DNA of 64,000 bases from Onchocerca volvulus (taxonomy: Eukaryota; Nematoda; Chromadorea; Rhabditida; Onchocercidae). Every line of letters starts with the position of its first letter. Positions within the stretch are counted from its first letter, which is position 1. The notes below the pieces were generated by a model. The model was given only the letters and a program-made list of their open reading frames with translations. It ran no database searches and was not told the origin of the DNA. Positions 47,792-60,905 of this stretch are shown here, in pieces. A program made the translations under genes and the position numbers. The stretch spans positions 9,265,560 through 9,329,559 of the forward strand of contig HG738140.1 of assembly GCA_000499405.2 (NCBI GenBank), given 5' to 3'.

Positions 47792-50657
47792 ATATATAAT
47801 ACCAGAGCCTATATATATATATATATATATATCATGAACTTAGGTTATGTATTCTATTTGGAAAAGAAATATCGTACATTTTGATTCTTGAGTTTGGGAT
47901 ACTTTCGAAAGTAATGTATTAAGAAGTCCTGAGAAGTTCGAAAACGGGACGAAAGTTGATGTTGAAATATTTCAGTAAAAAATATTTATCAGAATAGATT
48001 TTCTTATAATAAAGAAATATGGTAATGAAAAACTGTTAGAGATGCTGATTTAGAGGTTTAATTTATTGAAGAATTTTTGTTAAGAAAAATGAGAAGACTT
48101 GAAAATATGAGTTTCATTTAATTTACCTTAATGATCACATGATATTCAAGCAGTTATGTTTAGTATATGGAAGAAAAAAGTGTCCAAATTTATTCTGAGC
48201 ATGAAAATTTTGCTGAAAGGAAATTTGGATTTTTAAGTCATCCGCTAATTCTAAAGAATCAAAAACTAATTTGTTTTGAATTTTGATTTTTTTCTGCTTT
48301 AAATTCATAATCGAATATGAAGACAGTTTTAATTATGTTACATTATCCTATTGTTCATCAATCGCATACATCATTTTTTGTTCCGGATCGATTCTGTTTT
48401 CAAGCCTTCTATATTCTTTTGGATGAGAAAATATAAAATATTTTCTTATTTTAAAATAAATTAAAAGTTAAATTACTTCAGTTATGAAATTCGTTCTCTT
48501 TTGACATAAATCATCTTTCAATTAAGTCATGAAAGATGAAAGATAACTTCCTAAAATATAGACTACTTTCTATTTTGCATACTTTTTCTTCAACTAACAG
48601 AATGGATGAAGACTGCGAATCTGAAAAACAACTTTTTCTTCAGACTACTTTTCGATAATATTCCGAAACCCATAAAATTGTGAATGTTGTTGATGAAATC
48701 TAATTATCGTTTCTGCTTTTAACTATTCCTACTATTCCAGCATCTAAAGAAAAGATCAAGTTGATGAACACTGCGAAAAAGTTAGGCTTTGTTGTTTTAA
48801 ATGAATCGAAATTAAATAGACCATAATATTATTCCAGTTTTGAACTTAATAAAAGTTTCAAGAATTTGACAAGCAGAGATATTGTATGTCTCTAAAAATA
48901 TAATAAATATTATTTTTGAATTCAGGAATCTTTGATAATAACTTGGCGAAATTCAATGGATAATAAAATTGATACTGTTTTACAATTAAGCTTAGTTCGA
49001 GTATTTTTAAAATTTGTTGAAGAAGATTATTATCCGGTTTTCTGTTTTATCAATTATTTTATCAATTTTTGTTCTAAATTCTAGTGATCGTGATTTTAAA
49101 AAAACAAAGCGACTTCATAGGAATCAAATTTTTTTATTTGCTCGCAGTAAGGATTAGTTTCATTTACAGAAATATAATTTTCAGTTGTAAATTAGGACAA
49201 TATTAATTCCATGATATAAATAATAAAAATGAATGGAAAAGTTCTTGCGGTTTGTGTGCAATGATAGCTTCTTAATTTAGAAGAATCATTGATAAAGGAG
49301 TGAAAAAAGTTTTGCTTCTCAGATTCTATTTTCTCGTACGATTCTTTACTGGATTCATAAATCATTGAAAGAAGAACTGAAAGATTTCTTTTTTCAATTA
49401 TTCTTTAGCATATGGAGCTTTAAGACTCACACAAATAGAGAATTTGGATTCGGATTATTAACAATGCATATATCCTGAAATATTCTATTTTGCAGATTCG
49501 AAATATTTAAAATTTGGCACGAGATGTCATGATTACATAATACTATAATTTTGAGCATTTCATTATTTTTAACAATCCTTTAAAGAAAGAGAATCATTCT
49601 GCAACTTTTAACTTCAAATTGATTTTAAATAACAGAATTCTGAATAAGACTTAAATATTTTAATGTAGCTGATGAAAAAGTGCTAATGAGTTAGAAAACT
49701 AAGTGATGACAAAAGTTATGCGAACAATATCATCATAGTTTTCAGTTCAAATTGACAACAAGAAGATGTTCTAACAAATTCTATTAAAAGAAAATGTTTC
49801 TAACGAGTAAATTTTATTTATTCATTTATAAATTTATTCAATGACGCTTCTGACAAATTTGTTCAATCGTGATTTTCAATCATTTGTTGTTTACGCATTT
49901 CTTTTCAAATGAAAAAGTAACATTAATGAATTAATCATAAAAATAAACTGTTTATAGAAAACGGAATTGTATCATTTTCCATTATTTAGAATTTAGTTAT
50001 CGCTATAGCATGCAGATTTAATCTTTAATGTTATGAATTAATGAGGTGATAAGGAGTGTCATAATGATTAATATATTACATTCCTCGTAATATCTTAATG
50101 TTTTTCTTTGTTGCTCTTAATATCACATCTTAGCTCAATCAGCAAATAATTACACCTGCATAAATTGAAATGATCTATAATTCTTTACCCGAATGAAATA
50201 AATGATAAATTCTGTTTTAACTCTTTCTTATCTTTTACGGATTATCAATGCAATGTAAGTATCCTTTTTACTTGCTAAACAAATATCGTTGTCGAAAATA
50301 AGTACATCACAACTTTAACATCATTTAAAGTGCAGATCATTGGTGTCATAATGAATGTTTAAAAGGTCATTGCTTACGTCATTTTTTCAATAAATGTTTA
50401 CTTTGACCGATAATGCTTTAATTCGTGAAAAGAAAATGAGATAGCAGTAATTAAAACCTAACTTTAAATTAAAATTACATTTTCATAACTCATTTGCAAT
50501 ATTCCTTTTTAAACTTGTTTATTTGAAGGAATAAAATCGAAAAAGTGAATTAAAAAATGATGCAAGTCTAATCAAAGCTCTTTTAATCAATCCCGCCAGA
50601 CACAAACTAATTTAAAGAATTTTTCTTTCGTCTATTAGGGAAAGGCATTTTTTTTTT
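47792..50657. other. AT-rich non-coding region
   Basis: No gene, exon-like segment or clear repeat was recognised after the TA repeat that ends near 47832. Confidence 0.5.
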
Positions 50658-50885
50658 TGTGATCGCTACATGTTTTCAATATGCTGATTATATAGTTAAA
50701 ATTGTGATCCATGATTATGCTGCTAATAAAAGTGCTATAATCATCTCCAAAGCTAATTTAATCAAATACCGTCTTTCTTATCAGGAAGTATGTGACTGAA
50801 TTAGCTTGGGAAATGATTATCGCACTTTTATCAATAACTAAAAATAATATTGATTATAGCATTTTAAGAATGTTTAGCGATCACA
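50658..50885. mobile_element. Fold-back, MITE-like element of 228 bp
   Basis: Ends are a perfect 11-bp terminal inverted repeat, TGTGATCGCTA (50658-50668) and TAGCGATCACA (50875-50885). Inside, the two halves continue as an imperfect hairpin: the left segment with AAAGTGCTATAATCATCTCC and AAAGCTAATTTA pairs with the right segment GAATTAGCTTGGGAAATGAT and TATCGCACTTTT. The whole unit could fold into one long stem. No coding capacity. Size and structure fit a miniature inverted-repeat element; a microRNA-like or regulatory hairpin is a less likely alternative. A target-site duplication was not identified because the left flank is a T tract. Confidence 0.7.
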
Positions 50886-51405
50886 CAGGAAATGAAGCTT
50901 TCTTGCAAAAGACGAAAGAAAAATGTTTTAAATATAGCTTGCGCCTGATAGGATTGATGAAAAGAGCATGAATTAAATTGTACTTCAATAATTCACTTTT
51001 TGGATTTTATCTCTGCAACTAAGAAGTTTTGAAAGGAAGATATTGCGTATTTCAATTTAAAGTTACATTTTTAGTATTGCAGTTCCCTGCACTTTTTGCG
51101 AATTCAATTAAATTCATCGCATTAGTAGTCAAAGAAAATATTTATTAAAATTAAATGAATTTGTAGAAGTAATCAATAATGATCTTTTTATCAATATACT
51201 TTGATTAAATAAGCAGTAAAGGAAAGAAATTCTGCATTTTCCCTATATTATTTTGAAGTTCAGCCACAATTTAATTTTGGCTTCACGAAGCAGTGAAAAG
51301 TAAACTAGAGAATTAAGACGAAAGAGCAATTATTTTAAAGCAGAATTTTTTTATTTCTATTTTTGAAACTGTTGTCCCCGTTGGGTTGTTCGTCCAATTT
51401 TATAC
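50886..51405. other. Non-coding stretch before the ankyrin fragment
   Basis: No gene or repeat recognised in about 520 bp. Confidence 0.5.
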
Positions 51406-51690
51406 ACTGGAGAAGATACAACTAATTCCACTATGATGCAAAGCAGCATCCAATCAATCAAAAACTGAAGAAGCATCCTGTGACAATATTCGTATTTTAT
51501 TAGAAACTGACGCTGAACTGATGAACAAAATGATAGCGAAGATATGGATTTGTTGCTTGCCGTAAAAAGCGGTCGAACAGTCGTAGTAGATTGATTGTTG
51601 AAGAATAGAGTTGATCCAACGTTAGTTGTGGAGAAGGATCGTACGTTGCATCATGCTCAAACTTGGGTAATTAAAAACCATCTTTCGGAA
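51406..51690 (+). pseudogene. Broken ankyrin-repeat coding fragment
   Basis: Reading from 51541 gives DMDLLLAVKSGRTVVVD, a TGA stop, then LLKNRVDPTLVVEKDRTLHH. The ankyrin pattern of helix, turn and helix would expect W or a similar residue at the stop (VVD-W-LLKN-V-DP). Upstream, 51458-51525 in another frame reads SKTEEASCDNIRILLETDAE, and 51406-51456 is open in the first frame again, so one insertion and one compensating deletion also separate the parts. A GTAATT donor-like site follows CAAACTTGG near 51666. The parent gene was not recognised and no other exon was found nearby. Ankyrin genes are common in animals and in Wolbachia, so the origin cannot be decided from this fragment. Confidence 0.5.
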
Positions 51691-54644
51691 TTTCCCAACA
51701 ACGTGCTCGAAATGAATAGAAAATCTTTTCTGTCTTTCTTTCTCATTTGAAACTTTTCTGCAGTTTTCTACTTTTTCACATTCAAGAAATAGATTCTTTT
51801 GAAGCGCAGAATACAAACAATATTTCGGAAAATTCTGAAATATTTCAGAAAGCTTTCTCGTTCAAACTAAAATCATTTCTTGGCCACTGAAATTTCTGTT
51901 TTTTGCTTTCGGTGGTTTTCAATTCAGCTGTCTGATTTTCTCATTCCAACGCTTTCAGTTTCATGAGATTTAAGAACTTGATGAATGCGATTCTCGTTCA
52001 ACATCAAATCTCAAAAACCTTCATGCTTAAATTCGAAATTTACTCATGTTTTCAGTAATAATATAAGAGTCGAAAGTTTGAAAATTGTCAATAAAAAACC
52101 TGCATTTATAAGTTTTTTTTTTTTTTTTTTTGAAGTTTTTGCATTTTCGATGTTGACTTTTGCAGTGAAAAACACTTGCAAATTGCAACTAGGAAGATTT
52201 TTCATTTCACGCCGTTCAAATTGACTTCCTTCAGGCATAATAACGTTAATAAAGGGTTGTCTTGAATATAGCAGAAAGTGTTAGATTGTAATCGAGATGA
52301 GATTTAATCCAATTCTGTTAATAATATCGCGTTTATATTTCATATTGCTCATGTCCGTCAGCAGAGTTTTCACGTCTTTTTATAAAATTTTTTTCTATTC
52401 CATGTCTCTTATAAAAACTTTTTTTTTCACTTCCCTCATATAGTTCTGAAAATAAAGCCATTCAAAAATTTTTTTCTCGAATAAAGAAGTTTTTTTTTTT
52501 TTTTTTAAATCCATTTCCGGATAAATTATTCTAAAAGAATGGAAAATTACCAACACAAAAAAGAATTTTTTTGCTTATTGCTTGGATCTTCCTAATACTG
52601 ATTGATATCAAAGAAGCGGAAGAGTTTGGCTTAGATGTTCTTGTTTAAATGGCATGGGAATATTATTTCATTTCACACTCAACATTGTAAAAAAAAAAAA
52701 AAAAAATAACCGAAAAAAAAGCTATATGAGAGGAATTTATTAAAACTAAAGTCATGACAAGAATGAAAATTTCCGCTAAGAGTTTTTAAAAATTGGTTTT
52801 TTGGAATTGAAGTAAGTTTTGCAAACACTCTCTTCATACACTGCAAATTTTCATTTTTCAATCTTTCAATTTCCAACTCAAATAAATCAGAATTCCGATT
52901 AATCGTTTAGAGCATTTTTTCATGCGAATTTCAGTAGTCAATTAATTCTAACAGATTACTTTTGATCTATTATTTATTTTGTTACTCCTGATCAGAAATC
53001 TAAAAGTCGCTAATTTTCATATTGATAATATTGTCGAAAAATGCAAAAATTTTATTTAAGTCAGTAAAATGATTAATAATAATTTGCGCATACTTCTTTT
53101 AATCATCCTTACAAGAATTTCTGTTAGAAATTTGTTCATCTTAATATCAGCCGAAATTTCTGGATTTGTTTAATCTTATTTCAACTATATTTTAATTTCC
53201 TGTGTCGTTGGGTTATGCTCGAAGCTTCTGTATATTGTATGTATAAAGATATTTGCATTAGAACCTAACAAGTCATTAGTTAATTAGTGTCAGATGATGG
53301 AATTCATTCTTTTAATACATGTATGAGCGAATTCATGCATGCAAATACACATCTAATGGTAAATAGGAATATTATTATCGGATATATAGTCGTATAATAA
53401 TCGTTTCACGATCGTATAAAATCAAATGTGTTTTTTTCCATAAAAATAAATGTAATTTGATCATTATTAAAGAAAGAGTGCTAAGTAGGTGTTAACTTCT
53501 TTGAAAGTTATCATAAGTATGTCTTTCGACAAATAAGTGACATGACGTAAATATGATTTTAAGCTCGAGGAAAACAAGATGGATTAGTTGCTGTTGAAAT
53601 AATCACATGAAAAAGTCATTCTTTTCTCTTTTCTTTCTCAAAGGCTAGATATAAATCATTACCTTTCTTTGTTTATTATGCTTATAGATATGAGTATACA
53701 TTTTTAGGATGATGTCAACAAGCTCATAACCACATTATCATTGTTTCATTGCTTTAATTTAATAAAAATTTCCTACAAGAAAGGATTAGTTTTTCTCATA
53801 TTTTTATTGTTCCTTTCAAAAAATTCATTTTTTTACCCAGATTTTTGACTGCTTCAATCTATACAACAAAAGCAAAAAACGCAAAATTAACTCAATCTCA
53901 TTAGCTTTGCCCTTACTAATTTAATTTATTTGCCATTCTTATTCTAAAGCATTTGCGTTTCCCTTTCTCTTTCCGTCATTTTTTTTAGATACAACCAGTC
54001 TTCAGTAAGTTATACAACATGTTTCTGGGTACGGATAAACTTAAAGAGATTTTGAAAAGACATTGCATATCAATTGCTTCGTAATTTAAAACATCATTGA
54101 AATTTTCATGCGTTCTTTTTGAATATTTTTGAGCATATAACTCTCCACATACTCTAAATTGTTTCAATTTAATTATTACTATTGAATGTTTTCATATATC
54201 ATTAATTGGTCTGTGATATATAATTGCGAAATACGATTGCATAATTCGGGGTAAAATCAATTTTAATATTTTCATCAACCAAATCATCAATTATTATCAG
54301 ATTTATTTGCAAAATCACATTGGGGATTTTTCATTGGCAAAAATCAACTTTATTTCTCAGAAAATGTACGCATGCGCATCCCAGTATGCAGAATGGTATG
54401 TGAATTATGATTAAACGGCAATATCAGAAATAGAATTTTAATCAGTAAAGTAAATAGCATGATCAGAAACTTCAACCTCTATAATCATACACTACCTTGA
54501 AATTTTTGTGCTCTGATACAAACGCTCACGCAATCTTGACCTGAACAAATTCTTAATTGCAGAATTGAAATATCCGATGAAAGAAAACAATACTTATTGT
54601 GGGAATCATGGACTGATAACACTATCATCTATCAATAAGTTGTC
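51691..54644. other. AT-rich non-coding region upstream of the SRT receptor
   Basis: No gene seen. T tracts at 52113-52130 and 52491-52506 and an A tract at 52690-52706. Open frames of 60-79 codons lack motifs and good splice partners. Confidence 0.5.
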
Positions 54645-57300
54645 ATGAGATTCGAACCATTTCACGCATTATTCGGATTATTTATCACCATCGTATCCGT
54701 TAACTGCATATTGCTGTATGCCATCATTCAAAAGGTTCCATTTCCTCTGAAATAGATTCATAAACTTTGTCCGTGTGTTGTGTTCTTTCTACATGAATGG
54801 TTCAGTTTATCTAGCTTATTGTTTTTGGAACTATTATTAACTACTAACATTAATTTGCGATCAAAATGTTTGGTTCGATATTTGCTAGATCCATTGCAAA
54901 TGATTTGGACGAGCTTTGCAAAAACAGGCTTTCAAGTTTAAAGTTTGAACAGTGAATAAGTGTTTCACAATAAATGAGACAAATTATGCGCATTTTTATT
55001 TACCAATGTATTTTTATTTATTTTTATTTACGCATTTTTATTTACCAATATACATCAAAACTTCGGGAAGGAATATACTTTTCGTAATTACAGATAATCA
55101 TAAAAGATCAATGTCTCATGAAATATTCCACTTACAAAATCGTTGTTTGTCATGGTTTGATTGATATTATTCAGCTTTGCGTTTATATCTCCAATGGTAT
55201 TTTTGCAATACTTGGTACTACAATGCATAAATGGGTTGAAAAAGTTAGTATAAAAAATTTTCGAATGCAGTTAATTTTTTTCAAAAATGTTGCTTTTTGA
55301 TCGAAACTTGATTTAGTGCAAACTTGAAATACTATTAGCAGAACGACAATTCGTAAGTTTTCTGTTCAGTGACAAAAATGTATCACTTTGTGCCCACGTA
55401 AGATCTGATCGTCAGTAGTACTGTATAAAACAAATTTCGAAACAATTGATAATCAAAATATTGAAATGAGAATTCTAACTTATTTTAATTTTTCAGATTT
55501 GTGGTTTTCAGCTAAGTTTCTGCTGGTACAACGTCAACTGCTTGACAGTCTTATTGGCCATAAATCGATTGGTATTATTATATTTTGGTGGGCGGGCCGA
55601 GTATTTTTTCACTCCGCGAATGACTTCGGTTTCTTAATTCAGAAATATTTTCAAATTTGAAGTTGATCAAAATGTTTAACCTCGAGTGTGAGAATCGTTT
55701 CGGAAATGAAGATTTCTTAGCATTATCATTTCATTTCACTTCCTGTTCCCTCTATTTACTCAAAAAATATCAAATGTTTTTAATTCAAAATAAAATTTAT
55801 ATCGTACCATTGATAGCATTCATAATGATAATAGTAATAATGGAAACAAAGAGATGCGAAAAATTTGTCAAAACATCTTAATTATTTGTATTCATGGAAT
55901 TGAAGTAATTGACAGCACTGATACCGTGATTATTATTACGGTAACAACTACAGTATGATACCACTGTTGTTAGTAGTCTGTTTTAGTTCATACTATCCTG
56001 TACAATTGCTGTTCCATCAGTCTTTTCGCTGATTTGGCTGACACCTGAAGCCACTTATGGATTCAACGCGGAGCTGTTACTGTGGACATATGACAGTCCC
56101 GACTTTATGCCTACCTGCGATCGCATAACAACTTTGACGACAAGCATACTTTCAACTGTTTGCTACGTTTTGCTATTGGGACTTGTTTTGAAGAAAGTTA
56201 GTCGTTTTCCAGTATTATCGATCAATGCAAGAACATTTCTGTTGCGAATTTTGAAAAACATCCATTCTAAAATACAAATGAGAAATAGTGAATTATCAAA
56301 TCGAAATATATTTCTAAAAAAATCGTCAATATATTCTAAATAGCCAAATTTTTGAAATATCTGTGAACTTCAAATTTCTGAATTAATCCTAATTTCTTTG
56401 TACATTTAAGTAGCACACTTGAAATTGTAGAACATACGAAAAAATATTCGTTGGTATTGAATATGTTGCTTAGTGTAGTGATAAATGCACTAGGAAAATG
56501 GCCCTGACTATGCTGTCAGTGATGCAAAATATGATAAAATATCACAAAATTATGAAATATTCGGAAGCAAAATGATTTCAGAGTTCATCAGGCAACAAAG
56601 TTCCCGACAATTCTCGACGTCGAGATACATTCTTGACGATACAGGTGATGATCAATGGTGGATATACCGTTTGTGTGTCCACGTATTTCATGTTCTTGAG
56701 ACCTTATTATGTACCGTATACTGTAATATATAATGCAGTTGATATTGTTTTATGTGTTATATGGAATGGGAAAAATCCAGTGATGCATTTGTTTTTCAAT
56801 CGGTGAGCTATGATCTTTCTGCTGAGCTTTCAATCAAAAAAAATCTAATCGATATTTCGAAGTTGAGAACTTTGAGTGATATCCAAATGTTCGGAAAAAC
56901 AGAAGTCTGGAAAAATGAAATAAAATTGATAAGTGATGAATTAGATGCTAACTTTTACCTTTTCCAGTTTAGTTACTTTAACTTTTTTTAAAAAATGAAA
57001 ATTAGATCGAATGTCTGAACTCTTATATATCATTTCAGATATATACGGACGAAATTTTTTGAGGATGTTCGAAATCGAAAAATATTTTCTGTGATCCTGA
57101 ATTCAGTATTATGCCTAAAGCACAAAATGCTTCCAGAAACAGTTGAAACACTTGAAATGCCTAACAACTTTCCTCTAAATCGAGTAGTACCAGCGAAGGA
57201 GAATGGTAATAATAACAATTATAATAATAAGAATGGGTATTGTAGCTCAAAGTTGAAGCAAACTTCTACAGCTTTTGCAAAAGGAGCTATCGTTTCTTAA
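54645..57300 (+). CDS. Serpentine chemoreceptor, SRT-like seven-transmembrane GPCR
   Basis: Six exons, 54645-54734, 55094-55243, 55497-55628, 55987-56196, 56582-56802 and 57039-57300, sum to 1065 bases (354 aa plus stop) with closed phases. Segments follow the nematode Srt family: TM1 (LFGLFITIVSVNCILLYAII), then STYKIVVCHGLIDIIQLCVY for TM2 (family pattern CYKIM.LGI.D.IQL), TM3 (NVNCLTVLLAINRLVLLYF, family LLALNR), RAEYFFTPRMTS loop, TM4 (AVPSVFSLIWLTPEATYGF), TM5 (TTSILSTVCYVLLLGLVLKK), a short loop NKVPDNSRRRD, TM6 (QVMINGGYTVCVSTYFMF), TM7 ending NPVMHLFFNR, and a basic cytoplasmic tail with an Asn-rich stretch. Srt receptors are sensory receptors of unknown ligand in worms. Family members are usually about 330-350 aa. 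A possible AATAAA lies at 57515. Least certain are the donors GTTCCA after exon 1 and GTTTCT after exon 3; both give alignments that fit the family. Confidence 0.8.
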
Positions 57301-60300
57301 TTGATTAAAAGAAGGAAATATGGAAAATATAAAAAGAATGATTCCAATAGCTTGAAAACTGTAGTCGGAACACGGTGATGATCTTCTTGTGTTCATGCTG
57401 TAATATCTTCTGTGTATCTAAACCTCATACAATTATAAGTTTACAATAGAGATATCATTGTAAAAGAAGAATTTATATATGGTAAAGGTAGAATTCATTT
57501 TTACAATTATAAATAATAAAGGGTTCAAAATGAAGTTTCAATATTTTTATAGTTTTATGATTTAAAATGAGTTCTTAATAGGGATTCGATTCAAATAAAG
57601 TTAATATTTCATAGATCTTTATTTGAAAAATCTCAAAATGAAATTTTTCAGATAAACAAATTCAAGATAAGATTGGAAATTCATGATTACAGATGCGAAG
57701 AATTCTGCATCTCTGCTAAGTTTGGAATAATAAAAGATTCAATTATTTCCAAATTTTACTAGAACTGAAATGATAAAAGCCTGCAAACACTGTTTTAATG
57801 ATGATAGCACTATGAGGAATAAATCTTTATGCAAAATATTTGTACATAATAAACTAGAAAACTGAAACATTCGAATAAATCGAAGAATTGAAATCAAAGA
57901 TATAAGTTAAGCTATTTTGAGGCATCGCACTCTATCGAAATTTATTTTACAGTAGCAAGGAAATGAAAGTGCATGTTATGTAAGTTCGATCTTACAGAAT
58001 TGAACTAGGGAAAAAGTATGAAAAGGAATTGATCAAATGAAATGAATTTGAGTTAATGTGATTTAAGTGATTAATAGAAGTATTTTATCTTCATTTTCAT
58101 ATTTTCATATCGACCATTTTTGATACAAATTGAGATTAATTCTCATGAGCAAAAATACAGTAATCAACGTTCTGTTAAATCCAGTAGTAAGACTTCAAAA
58201 AGTGATAAAAAAGACGATAAATTCGAAAATGGCGTATGATATGGCTGCCACAAATACATGTCTTGGTAAAAGAGATATTAAATAAATTAGATAATTATTG
58301 CTTTGTTCCATGAAACAAAAAAAAAAAAAGAAAAATTCAAAGATAAACTATCATGCTTATTTTTCCTAATCCATAACTTATCGATAGCTCGAAATATAGT
58401 AAATGCAAATAAAGAATGTTCATTTCAAGTTCTAATTGGAGTTTTAGTTTTTACAATATTGATGTCCCTGTATTATCAATTAATCAATCTCGATTTCCCG
58501 TCTGTCGCTGAATCAATATTGTTAGTCAAAAAAAAAAAAAATCGGATAACACAATTTTCTTTTTCCCCTTTGAAAACATATACTGTGCTTTTTGAATTTA
58601 ACGGAGAAAGTTATCACATAATTTCCGTAGTATCGATTTAACATTTGCTGATAATTAAGATATCATTTGTAATGAAACATTTCAATCAAATAGTTATAAA
58701 AATCTAAAAAACTTATCAGAGGCGGATATTATTTATGTAAAATGTTTCAATGACTGTGATGTATGAAACTGATGCAAACATAAAAAATGTATTGAAATAA
58801 TATAGTTTGTGCTCAGTTGGTCAGAAATATTGCTTTTAAATGCACCAAATATTACAACAAACGCTTCGAATTGAAATCCCAAAATATTTTTTCATTTTTG
58901 TTGAAAGTACCAATTGCCATGAATACAAAAATCAAGCTGCGAACTTATCTAAAAGCAGTAAATAGAGCAGAAATTAACACTTTAGATTCAGTCGCCGAAA
59001 AATTGACGGAAAATGTTTGACTTGAATGGAAAAAAAAAAGCATGAACCCCAAATTAAATGTTTTATAGTAAACTGTTTTAATTTAAATTCCTCATTTCGT
59101 CGATAAATTCTATTTGTTTGAGGTATGATAGAAAATAACTCAGAGATGTAAACCTGAAGTTTTAAACTTTAGTTAATTAAACCCATTAAATAAACCTTTC
59201 GTTAATTATTTTACTTTAATTTTTTGTTAAAACGCTTTTATTATTAATAACGAAATATTATAATTATGACAACAGCAACAGCAAAATCCTAACTAATTGA
59301 CTTTCTTTTGAATTAAAGATTTTTAAAGAAATCAAAGATGTATTTGCCATTATGAATAACATTTCCACTTTTTGAGCAATGAATTGAATTTTCTTTTCTT
59401 CTACACATATGAAAAAACTGAAGTTGAATTGATGTTTATGCTAACTGATGAAATGTATGATAAAATTTAATCATCTAAGGCTTCTGAATTATTTTCTCTG
59501 AAGGTGATTGTATCGGAAAAAGAAGGCAATCTTTTTGTAAAGAAATTTCGGATTGTGGAAGGTTTATAAAAGCTTAAGATATGGAGAAGACTTACAAATT
59601 CATGTGCGAAATATTGGAAATGATTAAATCACTGCCTCAAGTTGCCAGAAATCTAATTGTATTTTTTTTTTTTTTTGCTTCAGCTGACAGTCATTTTTCG
59701 AACTGAAATACTAAAAGCAAAGTAAATTTTAATTTACACTAAATGATTTGCCTTTCAGTGCGAGAATTTCATATTTAAAATTGCTAAAAATACATTTTAT
59801 ATTTCATCATCATTAATGATGAAAAGAAAAGCTGTAATGATTGCAAATGATTACAAATACTACTGCAATGCAAAGAATTTCCAAAAAGAAAAAAAACCAG
59901 GTCTTATTTTACATGTTTCAAGAGAAAATGCTTGTTACTCTAGAATTTAAAGAAACTTGATAAGTAAAATACTGGTTAGCATCAACGAACAATAGTATGG
60001 GAATGATAATTAAAATTGTGTCGAGAATCGAAATTGTAGAGTAAAAGAGAGAAAAAGAAAATTTTTCCGAAATCATTAGTATATACTGGTATTCCGTCAT
60101 TCCATGCAGAGATTTCTCCAGAAACTTCATTGGAAAGTAAATATTGAGAATAACTTTTTAAGAAATAGTGGTTATTTTGCTTGCTACGATTATGAAAAAG
60201 CCTTACCGCATTTCATATATATAAAATAGAAACTAACGCTTAAAGCACTATTATTCTTTACCAGTTGTTAATCAACAACATTAACAGATAAGCAGTATTA

Positions 60301-60905
60301 ATAATCGAATAAGGTAATGGAAATCGCAATGGTCACACCGAATGATTAATTTTATTTTGTATGTGGAACTGCTGAGTAATGTTGTAAATCCCATTCCGGA
60401 TAACATAGTTCCGGATGACATGGTGAACTATTTAACGTCATGAATGACAACAAATTCAGTTTTCAGTCATAATTGATGCCGTCGCAGTTGACTTGAACAA
60501 CTGAATTATAGAAAGATAGCAGATAATAATTAAAAGTGACAGAAGAACGATCAATTCTGAACACATTTATTTATCATTCAATCAACAAGATGATAAGAAT
60601 AATTTATTTCTGTGACCATAGCAAAAAACGTAAATACGCACAATGTGATGTATCTTTTGTAGCATTTTTCTACAAAATGTAATTGTACAATATATGCAGA
60701 TCCAGGAGTTGCCTGAAATTTTACGCAAATTCATTTAAAATTTTATAAATTATAAATTATAAAAGTATGAATTTTTTGCACCCTTCTCTTTTATTCTTTA
60801 TGCTATTCGAAATCACAAAACTATTTCATGAATTTGTTGAATATTTTTGTAAAATGATCGAAAAGAACAGTGTCTGAAAAAAATTTATAGAAAATAACTT
60901 TATGT
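57301..60905. other. Convergent intergenic region
   Basis: Lies between the SRT receptor (+) and the kinase (-), both ending here. No gene seen. The longest open frame (58303-58641, 112 codons) contains one hydrophobic segment (SFQVLIGVLVFTILMSLYY) but has no recognised family, and A tracts form parts of it. TTTATT at 60788, the complement of AATAAA, may be the kinase polyadenylation signal. Confidence 0.5.

Noticed and set aside
58303..58641. 112-codon open frame with one hydrophobic segment
   Set aside because: Contains A-tract lysine runs, no family match, no splice partners or neighbouring coding exons. Kept only as a remark in the intergenic entry.
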